A stretch of 64,000 nucleotides of DNA, from NCBI GenBank assembly GCA_020637515.1, contig JACKKG010000001.1, positions 1,208,501 through 1,272,500 of the forward strand, in the 5' to 3' direction. Made by a program: the position numbers and the translations under genes. Positions 53,016 through 61,909 of the stretch are shown in pieces. The first letter of the stretch is position 1, and each line of letters starts with the position of its first letter. Below the pieces are notes generated by a model. That model saw nothing but the letters and a program-made list of their open reading frames with translations, searched no databases and was not told the DNA's origin. The DNA is from Rhodobacter sp. (GTDB lineage: Bacteria; Pseudomonadota; Alphaproteobacteria; Rhodobacterales; Rhodobacteraceae).

Positions 53016-53493
53016 CCCGGCCCCGGGGCGCGCCACGGCAGGGTTCACCCTGATCGAACTGCTGGTTGTCGTGGCCATCGTGTCGATCCTGTCGGTGGGC
53101 GTCGGCCTGACGGCGGGCGGCGCGTTCCGTGCGGGCACCGATCCGGCCGCGCAACTGGCCGCGACGGTCGAGCGCGCTCGTGACCGTGCCCTGCTGGGCC
53201 AGCGTTTGATCGGGATCGAGCCGCGCGCCGATGGCTGGCAGTTGCGCCAGCGCGACGCGCAGGGGCTGTGGCAGGATCTCGGCGTCGCCGAACGGACGCG
53301 CGGGCTGACCGTCGGCTGGCAGATCGCCGGACGCGCCGCGCCGGCGCGTCTGACGCCACCGGGAACCGGCCAGCCGCCGCCTATCCTGTTCGCGCCCGAC
53401 GGCGGCAGCACGCCCTTCACGGCGGTTCTGGTGACCGGCGCGGGCCGGCGCGCCTGCGCCGCGCCCGCCGCGGGGGCGCTGACATGCGGGTGA
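52984..53493 (+). CDS. gspH: Type II secretion minor pseudopilin GspH
   Basis: A 169-residue minor pseudopilin. A leader of 20 residues ending in AG precedes the mature helix FTLIELLVVVAIVSILSVGV with Glu5. The beta-rich C-terminal part (GWQLRQRDAQGLWQDL) fits GspH. The chosen ATG overlaps the end of gspG by 32 bases; a shorter leader start is possible but no better site is visible. Followed by gspI with 10 bases of overlap. Confidence 0.88.
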   Translation: MPTSQAGRRTNPAPGRATAGFTLIELLVVVAIVSILSVGVGLTAGGAFRAGTDPAAQLAATVERARDRALLGQRLIGIEPRADGWQLRQRDAQGLWQDLGVAERTRGLTVGWQIAGRAAPARLTPPGTGQPPPILFAPDGGSTPFTAVLVTGAGRRACAAPAAGALTCG

Positions 53494-53840
53494 GGGCGGG
53501 CTTCACGCTGATCGAACTGGCCGTGGCGGTGGCGATCCTGGCCATCGGCACCATGGCCGCCTATCGCAGCTTTGACGCGGCCCAGCGCGGCATCGGCGGG
53601 CAACTGGACCGGGCCCTGGCGACCGAGGTCGCGCTGAACCGTGCCGCCGAACTGCGGCTTCAGGGGATGCAGGCGGGGCGCGGCCTGCCGCCCGTGGTGT
53701 CGCAGGGGGGGCGTGACTGGGCCGTTTCGGTGACCGAGTCCGCCATGGCCGGAGGCCTGATCGAGGCCACGATCGCCGTAACCGCGCCCGAACGCCCCGG
53801 CGCACGGCTGGTCGCCGCCGTGCCGGCACGGGGGTCGTGA
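53484..53840 (+). CDS. gspI: Type II secretion minor pseudopilin GspI
   Basis: A 118-residue minor pseudopilin with a very short leader (MRVRAG) and the mature helix FTLIELAVAVAILAIGTMAA including Glu5. The rest (RSFDAAQRGIGGQLDRALA, SQGGRDWAVSVTESAM) matches GspI size and layout. GspI forms the pilus tip with GspJ and GspK. Overlaps gspH by 10 bases and gspJ by 1 base. Confidence 0.9.
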   Translation: MRVRAGFTLIELAVAVAILAIGTMAAYRSFDAAQRGIGGQLDRALATEVALNRAAELRLQGMQAGRGLPPVVSQGGRDWAVSVTESAMAGGLIEATIAVTAPERPGARLVAAVPARGS

Positions 53841-54355
53841 TGCGCAAGGGCTTCACCCTGATCGAACTGCTGGCGGCGATGGCGATCCTTGCCGTGGTCT
53901 CGGTCATGGCGGTGCAGGCGCTGGGCGGGGTGTTCCACCAACGCGCCGTTCTGACCCGCCATGACGACCGCGACCGCGCGGTGATCCGCACGCTCAGCCT
54001 GCTGCGCCTGGACCTGGCGCGTGCGGTGCCGATGGACCCGGGCGCGCGCACGCCGACCGGGGGCCTGCTGATCGACGCGACCGGCGTCACCGTGCGGATC
54101 GGGGGGGTGGTGGCCGTGGCCGGCGGCGCGCCCGCGCGGGCGGGCAGCGGCCTGGCGACGGTGACCTGGCAGGTGCGCGACGGCACGCTCTTTCGCGCGC
54201 TCGACGGCGCTGCGCAGCCGGTTCTGACCGGGGTGCGCGCGCTGTCGGTGACACCCCTTCAGCCCGACGACGATCCCTGGTCGCTGGCCGCCGGGTTCGA
54301 GGCGCTGGTGCAGACCGACGATCCGGGGCCCCTGCGGCTGGTGGTCGCGCGATGA
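53840..54355 (+). CDS. gspJ: Type II secretion minor pseudopilin GspJ
   Basis: A 171-residue minor pseudopilin with leader MRKG and mature helix FTLIELLAAMAILAVVSVMA. The C-terminal part has LLRLDLARAVPMDPG and the late beta-rich WSLAAGFEALVQTDDPG as in GspJ. The ATG at 53840 overlaps the gspI stop (coupled). A GTG one codon earlier is possible. Confidence 0.9.
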   Translation: MRKGFTLIELLAAMAILAVVSVMAVQALGGVFHQRAVLTRHDDRDRAVIRTLSLLRLDLARAVPMDPGARTPTGGLLIDATGVTVRIGGVVAVAGGAPARAGSGLATVTWQVRDGTLFRALDGAAQPVLTGVRALSVTPLQPDDDPWSLAAGFEALVQTDDPGPLRLVVAR

Positions 54356-55200
54356 GCCGGCAGCGGGGCATGGCGCTGATCCAGGCGCTGCTGATCGTCG
54401 CCGCGCTGGCCGCCGTGGCGGCGGCGCTGATGCTGCGGGCGGGGCAGGCGACAGAACGGCTGGCGCTGCGCCAGCAGGCGGTGCAGGCCTCGGTCTATCT
54501 GGACGGCGCGGTCGAACAGCTGCGCGCGACATTGCCACGGGACGGTCCGGTCACGACGCGGCAGCCCTGGGCGCAGCCGCGCGCCGGTGTGCGGATCGGC
54601 GATGCCACGCTGTCCTGGCAGGTCGAGGATCTGCAAGGCCGGTTCAACCTGACCGCGCTGCTGACCGATCCGCAAGAGGCCTGGCGCGACGCCTTCGTGC
54701 GTCTTGCGCGGGGCGCCGGGCTGGCGGGCAGCGTGGCGCGGCGCGTGGCGGCGCGGCTTGCGGCGATGCCCGCGCTGTCGCCCGCGACGCCCTGGGCGCT
54801 GACCGAGGACACCGAAACGCGACAGGTCTGGTCCGACCTGCAACCGCTGATCGCCGCGCTGCCCGACGCCGAGGGGTTGAACGTCAACACCCTGTCCCCC
54901 GCGGTGCTGGCCGCCCTGGCGCCCGCCCTGTCCGGGGGCGATCGCGACGCGCTCTTGCGGCATGTCGCGACCGAACCGGCCAGCGAGATCGCGGCGCTGA
55001 TCGACTGGGCTCGGCGCAGCCTGGGCGACGGACCGGCGGGGGTGCTGGCGGTGTTGCCCCTGACCACGGGATCGCGGTGGTTTCTCGCCCGGCTGGAGGT
55101 GCGGCTTGACAGCCTCGTGCTGCGCCGGTCTGTTGTGCTCAGATCCGGCGGTCCCACAGGGCGCTTTGCCGTCATCCTGTCCATGCCCGAGTTCGACTGA
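54352..55200 (+). CDS. gspK: Type II secretion minor pseudopilin GspK
   Basis: A 282-residue large pseudopilin. The leader ends RQRG, then MALIQALLIVAALAAVAAAL: position 5 is Gln, not Glu, as usual for GspK, which caps the tip. The alpha-domain (SLSPATPW-type region, DLQPLIAALPDAEGLNVNTL) holds the conserved NVNTLSPAVLAAL motif. Overlaps gspJ by 4 bases and gspL by 1. Confidence 0.92.
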   Translation: MSRQRGMALIQALLIVAALAAVAAALMLRAGQATERLALRQQAVQASVYLDGAVEQLRATLPRDGPVTTRQPWAQPRAGVRIGDATLSWQVEDLQGRFNLTALLTDPQEAWRDAFVRLARGAGLAGSVARRVAARLAAMPALSPATPWALTEDTETRQVWSDLQPLIAALPDAEGLNVNTLSPAVLAALAPALSGGDRDALLRHVATEPASEIAALIDWARRSLGDGPAGVLAVLPLTTGSRWFLARLEVRLDSLVLRRSVVLRSGGPTGRFAVILSMPEFD

Positions 55201-56324
55201 TGCGCAAAGCCCCGCCTTCTTCTACCCCGCTCGCGTTCTGGCGGATCGGTGACGGCGCGCCGCCCGCCGGGCCGTTCGTGGCGCTGGCGCCGGGGGCCGA
55301 TGCGCCGCTGCTGACCCTGACGCTGCCCGCGACGCTGAAGGGCCCCGCGCGCGAGGATGTCGCGCGGCGCCAGATCCGTGACCGGCTGGGCCCGGGGCTG
55401 GACCTGCGCCCGCTTGGCGCCGAGGGCTGGACCCGCGCCGCCGTCGCGCATCGCGCCGATGTGCTGCGCTGGCGCGGCGCGCTGGGAACGGCGGCGGCGC
55501 GCTGCCGGGGGATCCTGCCCGACTATCTGGCGTTGCCCACGGCGCCCGGGCTCTGGTCGGTGCAGGCCGGGCGCGACGGTCTGGTCGTGCGGCTGGGCCC
55601 CGAGGACGGCTTCACCGCCGAGCCGGACCTGGCGCGGCAGATGCTGCGCCAGGCGTTGGCCGGCCCCGGCCCGGCGGCCGTGCTGCGGCTCGGCGCGGAT
55701 GCGGCGCTGGACGCCCTGTTCGACGGGCTTGCGCAGGCAACCGATCCCGCCGAGCTGCCCGCCGGGATCGTCCCGCGCCCCCTCGCCGCCGCCGATCTGG
55801 CGGTGGACTTTGCGCGCGACCCCCACGCCGATGCTGCCGGGATCGAGACCCGTCTCAGGCGGGCGCTGTGGCCGGCCGCGCTGGTCGTCCTGGGGGCGCT
55901 GGGCTGGGCGGGGTCGCAGGCCGTGACGATCCGCGACGACCGCGCCCAGGCGGCCGCGATCCGGTCCGAGACCCTGTCGGCCGTGCGCCGCGACCTGCTG
56001 CCCGCGGGGCCGATCCTGGACCTGCAAGTCCAGGTCACGCGCGAGATCGACCGCCGGACCCGCGATGCCCGGCCCCGGGCCGCGCCGCTGGGACCCCTGG
56101 ATCTGCTGCGCCGCGCCGCGCCGGTGCTGGCCGAGGGCGCGCAGGTCGGCACGCTCACGCTGGGCGGGGACCGGGTGCAGGTCGATGTGGCGTTGCCCGA
56201 TTTCCGCGCTCTCGACGCGCTGATCGCCGGGCTGGCGCAGGCCGGCATCCGTGCCGGCACCGCGCGCTCGGGCATCGACGCCGGCGGCGTGGCCGCGACC
56301 CTGACGCTGGAGGAGGCGCCGTGA
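55200..56324 (+). CDS. gspL: Type II secretion platform protein GspL
   Basis: A 374-residue inner-membrane protein. The N-terminal cytoplasmic domain (LTLTLPATLKGPAREDVARR, RGILPDYLALPTAPGLWSVQ) resembles the actin-like GspL fold that recruits GspE. One membrane helix lies near residue 225 (LWPAALVVLGALGWAGSQAV). A periplasmic ferredoxin-like domain follows (LDLLRRAAPVLAEGAQVGTL, VDVALPDFRALDALIAGLAQ). Call rests on layout and position. Confidence 0.85.
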   Translation: MRKAPPSSTPLAFWRIGDGAPPAGPFVALAPGADAPLLTLTLPATLKGPAREDVARRQIRDRLGPGLDLRPLGAEGWTRAAVAHRADVLRWRGALGTAAARCRGILPDYLALPTAPGLWSVQAGRDGLVVRLGPEDGFTAEPDLARQMLRQALAGPGPAAVLRLGADAALDALFDGLAQATDPAELPAGIVPRPLAAADLAVDFARDPHADAAGIETRLRRALWPAALVVLGALGWAGSQAVTIRDDRAQAAAIRSETLSAVRRDLLPAGPILDLQVQVTREIDRRTRDARPRAAPLGPLDLLRRAAPVLAEGAQVGTLTLGGDRVQVDVALPDFRALDALIAGLAQAGIRAGTARSGIDAGGVAATLTLEEAP

Positions 56325-56815
56325 TCGCCGCGCTTGCCCATCTGCTGGCCGGCCGCAGCCCCCGCGAACGGGGCCTTCTGGCGCTGCTGGTGTTGCTGGC
56401 GCTGCCCGTCGCCTTTGTCGGCCTGGTGGCGCTGCCGCTGATCGACGCGCGCGCCGCGGCCCGGGCAGACCTGGAGACCGCGCAGGCCGAAAACCTCTGG
56501 TATCGCGCCCGTCAATCCCAGATCGCGGCGCTGCCCGTGGCCGGCGAACCGGGCCCCGCGGCGCATCCCGCGCCGATCGGTCCCGGCGGGATCGAGGGGC
56601 GGCTGATCGACGCCGGATTGCGCCCCGCGGTGCGGCTGTTGCAGAACGCGCCCGGCGGCGCGGTGTCCATCGAACTGGGGGCCGTGCCGTTCGACGCGCT
56701 GATGGCCTGGCTCGATCAGGCGGCGCCAATGGGCTACGCGATCGGCACGCTCGGGCTGACGCGCGCCGGTCCCGGGCTGGTCGATGCCGCGCTGACGCTG
56801 GAGCCGCTGCCATGA
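56321..56815 (+). CDS. gspM: Type II secretion platform protein GspM
   Basis: A 164-residue protein with one membrane helix (LLALLVLLALPVAFVGLVAL) after a short cytoplasmic RSPRERG stretch typical of GspM, a coiled region and a small periplasmic domain (SIELGAVPFDALMAWLDQAA). GTG start with a GGAGG site inside the end of gspL. GspM partners with GspL. Confidence 0.85.
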   Translation: MIAALAHLLAGRSPRERGLLALLVLLALPVAFVGLVALPLIDARAAARADLETAQAENLWYRARQSQIAALPVAGEPGPAAHPAPIGPGGIEGRLIDAGLRPAVRLLQNAPGGAVSIELGAVPFDALMAWLDQAAPMGYAIGTLGLTRAGPGLVDAALTLEPLP

Positions 56816-57279
56816 CCCGGACCCTCGCGGTGATCGTCGGCCTGTTGTTGGGGCTGGGCCTGGCCGCCGCCGTGGGCGGGCGGGTCGGGCATCTGCGCGC
56901 GCTGCGTCTGGCCCCGGCATGGATGGCGAACATGTCGCCCGACGCGGGCCTGCCCGAGGGGCGGGGCACGCTGGCCGGGGCGGCGCTGTCGTGGCGTTGG
57001 CACGGGCTGGACGGCTGGACCGTCACGCTGCGCGGCGCCGACTGGCAGGCGCAGGCGCAGGCCTGGCCGGGCAACGGGGGGCTGGTCCTGTCCGACCTGC
57101 GCGGGGTGCTGCCGCTTTCGGTCCTGGAGGCGGGCACCGGCGCGCTGGCGGTCGAGGGCGGCGCACTGACGCTGGATTGGGGCGGGCGGACGGTCGCGGG
57201 CGACATCGACGGCCGCACGCAGGACGGCCCGCTGCATCTGCGCTGGATTGGCGACCGCTGGACGCCGGTTACCCCGTGA
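56812..57279 (+). CDS. gspN: Type II secretion protein GspN, short form
   Basis: A 155-residue protein with one N-terminal membrane helix (LAVIVGLLLGLGLAAAVGG) and a beta-rich domain (GTLAGAALSWRWHGLDGWTV, LVLSDLRGVLPLSVLEAG, ALTLDWGGRTVAGDIDG). Position after gspM and strand pattern suit GspN, but it is only about 60 percent of the usual length. It converges on gspF with an 11-base overlap of their 3' ends. Confidence 0.65.
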   Translation: MTRTLAVIVGLLLGLGLAAAVGGRVGHLRALRLAPAWMANMSPDAGLPEGRGTLAGAALSWRWHGLDGWTVTLRGADWQAQAQAWPGNGGLVLSDLRGVLPLSVLEAGTGALAVEGGALTLDWGGRTVAGDIDGRTQDGPLHLRWIGDRWTPVTP

Positions 57280-58474
57280 CCAGCGACTGCATGTCGAAGA
57301 TCGGCAGCAGGATGGCCAGCACGATCGTCAGCACCATGGCGCCCACGATCACCATCGAGGCCGGCTCGATGATGACCGACACGCGCTTGCGTTCCGTTCT
57401 CAGCCAGCTTTCGGCCAGCACGGCGGCGCGTTCGGTCATCGGCCCCAGCCGTGCCGAGGCCTCGCCCGCCTGCACCAGTTGCCGCGCCACCGGGTGCAGG
57501 AAGGGCAGCCGCGCCAGCGCCTGCGACAGGCTTTCCCCGCGCCGCAACGCCTCGCCCGCGTCGTCGGCCAGGCGGCGGTAGCGCGCGATTTCAAGCACGC
57601 CGGCCGAATAGCGCAGCGCCTCGGGCAGGGGCAGGCGGGCGTTGATGACCACCGCCATGGTGCGCAGGTATTGCGCGGCTTCGGCCATGCGCAGGAACCG
57701 CCCGATCAGCGGCAGGCGCAGGAACAGCCCGTCGCGGCGGTCGCGCAGCGCGGGGGTGCGCGCGACCCAGATCCAGCCGGCAACCGCCAGCGCCAGCAGC
57801 ACCAGCAGCAGCCCCCAGTCGTCGCGCACCCAATCGACGATGGCCATCACCGCCACCGTCAGCGGTGGCAGCGGCCGGCCCGAATCCTGGAACATGGCGA
57901 CGATCTGCGGCGCTACGGTGGTCATCAGGATCGCGCAGACGACGACAGCGACGACGGTGACAAAGGCCGGGTAGACCAGCGCCGAGGCAATGGCCGCGCG
58001 GTCGCCCGCGCTGGTTTCCAGGTGGTCGGCCAGGGTGTCGAACACGGCGGTCAGATCGCCCGACTGTTCGCCCGCGCGGATCGCGGCCGCATACCAGGGC
58101 GGCAGCGCGCCGCCCGCGCGGCCCAGGGCCTCGGCCAGGGGTTCGCCCTCGGTCAGGCCGGCGCGGGCCTCGGCTGCCAGGCGTTCGATGCGGGCGGCCC
58201 CGGCGGCGCCCTGCACGGCCTCGAGTGCGGCTTCGGCGGTCAGGCCTGCGCCCAGCAGAACCGCCATCTGGCGGGTGAACACCGACAACAGGTCGCGGTC
58301 GATGCGGCGCTCACGCCGCCGCGCGCGCACCGGGCCGGACTGAGGTTCAACCGTTGACGGCATCAGCCCCAGCGCCGCGACCCGGGCCGAGGCATCGCTT
58401 TCGTCCTCGGCCACCACCACGCCGCGCCTGCGTTTGCCCTGCGGCGTGTAGGCGGTATAGGCGAAGGTCCTCAC
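57269..58474 (-). CDS. gspF: Type II secretion inner-membrane protein GspF
   Basis: A 401-residue polytopic protein with the two repeated cytoplasmic four-helix domains. The first has FTRQMAVLLGAGLTAEAALE and IRAGEQSGDLTAVFDTLADH; the second has YLRTMAVVINARLPLPEALR and LVQAGEASARLGPMTERAAV. Three membrane segments are present, including the last (IIEPASMVIVGAMVLTIVLA). GTG start in the gspE stop region (4-base overlap). Last gene of gspC-D-E-F. Confidence 0.95.
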   Translation of the reverse strand: MRTFAYTAYTPQGKRRRGVVVAEDESDASARVAALGLMPSTVEPQSGPVRARRRERRIDRDLLSVFTRQMAVLLGAGLTAEAALEAVQGAAGAARIERLAAEARAGLTEGEPLAEALGRAGGALPPWYAAAIRAGEQSGDLTAVFDTLADHLETSAGDRAAIASALVYPAFVTVVAVVVCAILMTTVAPQIVAMFQDSGRPLPPLTVAVMAIVDWVRDDWGLLLVLLALAVAGWIWVARTPALRDRRDGLFLRLPLIGRFLRMAEAAQYLRTMAVVINARLPLPEALRYSAGVLEIARYRRLADDAGEALRRGESLSQALARLPFLHPVARQLVQAGEASARLGPMTERAAVLAESWLRTERKRVSVIIEPASMVIVGAMVLTIVLAILLPIFDMQSLVTG

Positions 58475-59910
58475 GGCGTGTCGCCCATGACGCGGCGGAC
58501 CTCGGCGAGGGTGGTTTCGCCCGCCGCCACCCGCATCAGGGCCGCCGCCATCAGCGACGGGCGCTCGCCCGCGGCCTGGCGCAGACGCAGCTCCGAGGCG
58601 TCGGTGTCGATCGCCGCTTTCAGCGCCTCGTCGATTTCCAGGATGTCGAACACACCCAGCCGGCCGCTGTAGCCGGTGTTGTCGCAGGCCTCGCAGCCGG
58701 TCGCATGGGCGGTTTCGGCGGGGCGGGGCAGGCCATGGGCGGCAAAGGGCGCGGCCTCGATGTCGGACAGGGGGGCGGTGCGCGCGCAGTGCGGGCACAG
58801 GCGCCGCACCAGCCGCTGGGCGATGACGCCGCGCAGCGTGGCTGCGATCAGATACCCTTCGACCCCCAGTTCGCGCAGCCGCACGATGGCCGACAGCGCG
58901 GTGTTCGCGTGCAGCGAGGAAAACACCAGATGCCCGGTCAGCGCGGCCTCGCTGGCCACTTGCGCCGTCTCGCCGTCGCGGATTTCGCCCACCAGGATCA
59001 CGTCCGGGTCCTGGCGCAGGATCGAGCGCAGACCGCGCGCAAAGGTCAGGCCGATGTCGGGGTTCACCGGGGTCTGCGAGATGCCGGGCAGGTCGTATTC
59101 GACCGGGTCCTCGACCGTCAGGATCGTGCGTTCGCGCCGGTCCGCCAGCCTGAGCAGCGAATAAAGCGTGGTGGTCTTGCCCGACCCGGTGGGCCCGGTC
59201 GCCAGGATGATGCCGTTGGGCAGCGCGGCCAGCCGGTTCAGGCGTTGCGCGTCGGCGTCGGACAGGCCCAGCCGGTCCAGTGCCATCAGCCCGCCCGAAC
59301 GGTCCAGCAGGCGCATCACCACCCGCTCGCCGTGGTGGCCGGGCAGGGTGGACAGGCGCACGTCGATGGCCCGCCCCCCCAGCCTGAGCGCGATGCGCCC
59401 GTCCTGCGGCAGCCGCGTTTCGGCGATATCCAGCCCCGCCATCACCTTCAGCCGCGACACCACCCGCCGCGCGGGCACGTCGCGGCGGTCAAACACGGTC
59501 TGCATCGTGCCGTCGATGCGCATCCGCGCGCGCAATCCGTCCTCGTGCGGTTCCAGATGCAGGTCCGAGGCCGCGCCGCGCACCGCCTGGCGCAGCAACT
59601 GGTTCACCAGCCGGATGACGGGCGCGTCTTCGGGGTCCTCCAGCAGATCGCGGCCGGTTTCGGCACGCGCCTCTTCCAGGTCAAAGGCGACCTCGGCGGC
59701 CGCGTCCTCGGTTCCGCCGTCATAGAGCTGCGCCAGACGCGCGGGAAACCCGTCAGAGTCCAGCACCGCGACCTCCAGAGGGCGCCCGGCGATCAGCCGG
59801 GCGGCACGCAGGCCGTTGGCGCTGGCCTCGGGGCCGATCAGCAGCGTGCCGTCCTCGATCGCGACCTGATTGTCGCGGGCAAAGGCAAAGGGCAGGCGCG
59901 CGCCGCTCAT
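58471..59910 (-). CDS. gspE: Type II secretion ATPase GspE
   Basis: A 479-residue hexameric ATPase. N1-like region (1-95), then LRQAVRGAASDLHLEPHEDG, Walker A GPTGSGKTT (239-247), Asp box TILTVEDPVEYDL, Walker B ILVGEIRDGETAQ (305-317), His box TGHLVFSSLHAN. It has the zinc motif Cys372-x2-Cys375 with the second pair in GCEACDNTGYSGRLGV. Powers pseudopilus assembly. It is slightly short at the N-terminus compared with family members of about 500 residues. Confidence 0.96.
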   Translation of the reverse strand: MSGARLPFAFARDNQVAIEDGTLLIGPEASANGLRAARLIAGRPLEVAVLDSDGFPARLAQLYDGGTEDAAAEVAFDLEEARAETGRDLLEDPEDAPVIRLVNQLLRQAVRGAASDLHLEPHEDGLRARMRIDGTMQTVFDRRDVPARRVVSRLKVMAGLDIAETRLPQDGRIALRLGGRAIDVRLSTLPGHHGERVVMRLLDRSGGLMALDRLGLSDADAQRLNRLAALPNGIILATGPTGSGKTTTLYSLLRLADRRERTILTVEDPVEYDLPGISQTPVNPDIGLTFARGLRSILRQDPDVILVGEIRDGETAQVASEAALTGHLVFSSLHANTALSAIVRLRELGVEGYLIAATLRGVIAQRLVRRLCPHCARTAPLSDIEAAPFAAHGLPRPAETAHATGCEACDNTGYSGRLGVFDILEIDEALKAAIDTDASELRLRQAAGERPSLMAAALMRVAAGETTLAEVRRVMGDTP

Positions 59911-59913
59911 GGG

Positions 59914-61836
59914 CTACTGGCCCACATCCACATTGAGCCGGGGCGGAAGCGCCGGGAACAGCCGCTCGCGCACCGCCTGATCGACATAGGTTTCGTCGAA
60001 CGGCTGGTTCAGGTCCACGCCATCGAACGGGAACCCGGTGCGGCGAACCTGCGGATAGAGACTGTCGTTGTTGCGCGGCGCGATGCGGCGGCTCAGGGTT
60101 TCGGATTCGCGGGCGATCTGACGGGTCAGCACGGTGGCCTCGCGTTCGGTGCTGACGACGCGCGGGCGCAGCATGACCAGCAGCACGCGCTGCCCCTCCT
60201 GCACGCTGCGGCCCCGGAACAGCTGCCCGATCACCGGCAGGTTGCTGAGCCCCGGCACGCGCTGGTTCTGCGCGTTCGAGCTGTCCTCGATCAAGCCGCC
60301 CAGGATGATGACCTCGCCGTTGCCGACCAGCGCGTTGGTGCTGAGCCGCCGGCGCGCCGTCACCTCGCCTCCGGCGGCGGCGGTGGTGCCGGTCAGGTTC
60401 GACACCTCCTGCGCGATGGACATGCGCACGGTGCCGTCCTCGGTGATCTGGGGGCGCACCGTCAGGGTCAGGCCCACGTCCTGGCGCTCGATCGTCTGGA
60501 AGGGCTGGTTGGGCACCGGGCTGGTGCCGACGGTGGAATAGCTGCCGGTGACGAAGGGCACATTCTGCGCCACGACGATCTCGGCCTCCTGGTTGTTCAG
60601 GGTCAGGACCGCCGGCGTGGACAGCAACCGGGTGGTGCGTTCGCGCGCGATCGCGGTGATCAGCGCGGCAAAGTTGCCATCCGACGCGGCGATCGTCCCG
60701 CCCGTTCCCGGGTCCAGGCTGTTGCCCGCCATGGCCGCCGAAATCAGCGTGATCAGGCTGCTGCGCCCGTCCAGCGCGAACGAGGTGCCGCCCCCGATCG
60801 CCTGGTTCAGAAGCCCGCCGAACTGCACCGACAGGTCGCTGAAATTCTCGGCGCTGATCTCGAAGATCACGGCCTCGATCAGCACCTGCGAGGGGCGGAT
60901 GTCCAGCGCCCGCACCGCCTGCGCGATGGAATCGAGCCGCTCTTGCGGGGCGGTGATGAGGATCGCGTTGGACTGCGGTTCGGCCACCACCGTGACGGTG
61001 GATTCGCCTTCGCCGGTCACACCCAGGGACTGGCGCAGGACCTCGGCCAATTCGGGCGCCTGGGCATAGTTCAGCCGCACCACGCGCGAGGTCGGGCGCA
61101 CCTGCGGCTGATCCAGCTCGCGTACGATCGCGCGCACCCGGTCGCGGTATTCCGACGGACCCGACACGACGATGCTGTTCGCGCCCGTGTCCGCCGCCAG
61201 GCTGGCGCCGTTGATCGCGGGCGTCGCGCTTTGCAGCACCGTCAGCAATTCGGCGGCATTGGCGTGGTTCAGGCGGATTGCCTCGACCGACCGGCTCGAG
61301 GCCTGCGTCAGCCGCTGCACCAGCGATTCGATGCGGGCGATGTTCTCGTGCCGGTCGGACAGCACCAGCAGCCCCGCCGAAGGGATCGGCGTCAGCATCG
61401 CATCGGGGGCGATCAGCGGCTCGACCACGTCGTAGATCTCGTTCAGGTCGGCGGCGGGCACGGGGATCGCACGGGTCTCGTAGGCGCCGCCCTGTCGCGC
61501 GCCGGGCGCGCCGGACGCCAGCCCCGCGGCGGCGTGCATCGGCACGATGCGGTCGATGCCCTCCCCCTCGACGATGGTCAGGCCGTTCATTTCCAGCACG
61601 TTGAGAAAGATCTCGTACATCGCCGCCGGCGTGACCGACACGGGCGCATAGACCGACACCTGGCCCTGAATCTCGGGGTCCACCAGGAAATTCCGCCCCG
61701 TCTGTTCCGAGACAAGCTGGATGAAACTGCGCAGGTCCACGTCGCGCAGATCGAGACGGATCTGCGCCGGCGCCGCGCCGGGCGATGCCAGCACGAGGCC
61801 GAGGCTGAGGACCAGAAAGGCGACGATGCGGATCAT
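59914..61836 (-). CDS. gspD: Type II secretion secretin GspD
   Basis: A 640-residue outer-membrane secretin with signal peptide (IRIVAFLVLSLGLVLASPGA). N0 domain (LDLRDVDLRSFIQLVSEQTG), N1-N3 domains (IPVPAADLNEIYDVVEPLIA; VEAIRLNHANAAELLTVLQS; VVRLNYAQAPELAEVLRQSL) and the secretin core (VLIEAVIFEISAENFSDLSV, LLSTPAVLTLNNQEAEIVVA, VIILGGLIEDS, VPGLSNLPVIGQLFRGRS). After the core there is an extra C-terminal tail of about 80 residues. That tail is a likely S-domain for pilotin contact, although no gspS lies nearby. Between gspE (3-base gap) and gspC (73-base gap). Confidence 0.97.
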   Translation of the reverse strand: MIRIVAFLVLSLGLVLASPGAAPAQIRLDLRDVDLRSFIQLVSEQTGRNFLVDPEIQGQVSVYAPVSVTPAAMYEIFLNVLEMNGLTIVEGEGIDRIVPMHAAAGLASGAPGARQGGAYETRAIPVPAADLNEIYDVVEPLIAPDAMLTPIPSAGLLVLSDRHENIARIESLVQRLTQASSRSVEAIRLNHANAAELLTVLQSATPAINGASLAADTGANSIVVSGPSEYRDRVRAIVRELDQPQVRPTSRVVRLNYAQAPELAEVLRQSLGVTGEGESTVTVVAEPQSNAILITAPQERLDSIAQAVRALDIRPSQVLIEAVIFEISAENFSDLSVQFGGLLNQAIGGGTSFALDGRSSLITLISAAMAGNSLDPGTGGTIAASDGNFAALITAIARERTTRLLSTPAVLTLNNQEAEIVVAQNVPFVTGSYSTVGTSPVPNQPFQTIERQDVGLTLTVRPQITEDGTVRMSIAQEVSNLTGTTAAAGGEVTARRRLSTNALVGNGEVIILGGLIEDSSNAQNQRVPGLSNLPVIGQLFRGRSVQEGQRVLLVMLRPRVVSTEREATVLTRQIARESETLSRRIAPRNNDSLYPQVRRTGFPFDGVDLNQPFDETYVDQAVRERLFPALPPRLNVDVGQ

Positions 61837-61909
61837 GGGGCGATTGTTTCCGTTTCGAGCACAAGGTCAACTGCGGCGCAGTCAAAGGCAGGCGGGCAGG
61901 GAAGGGCCG

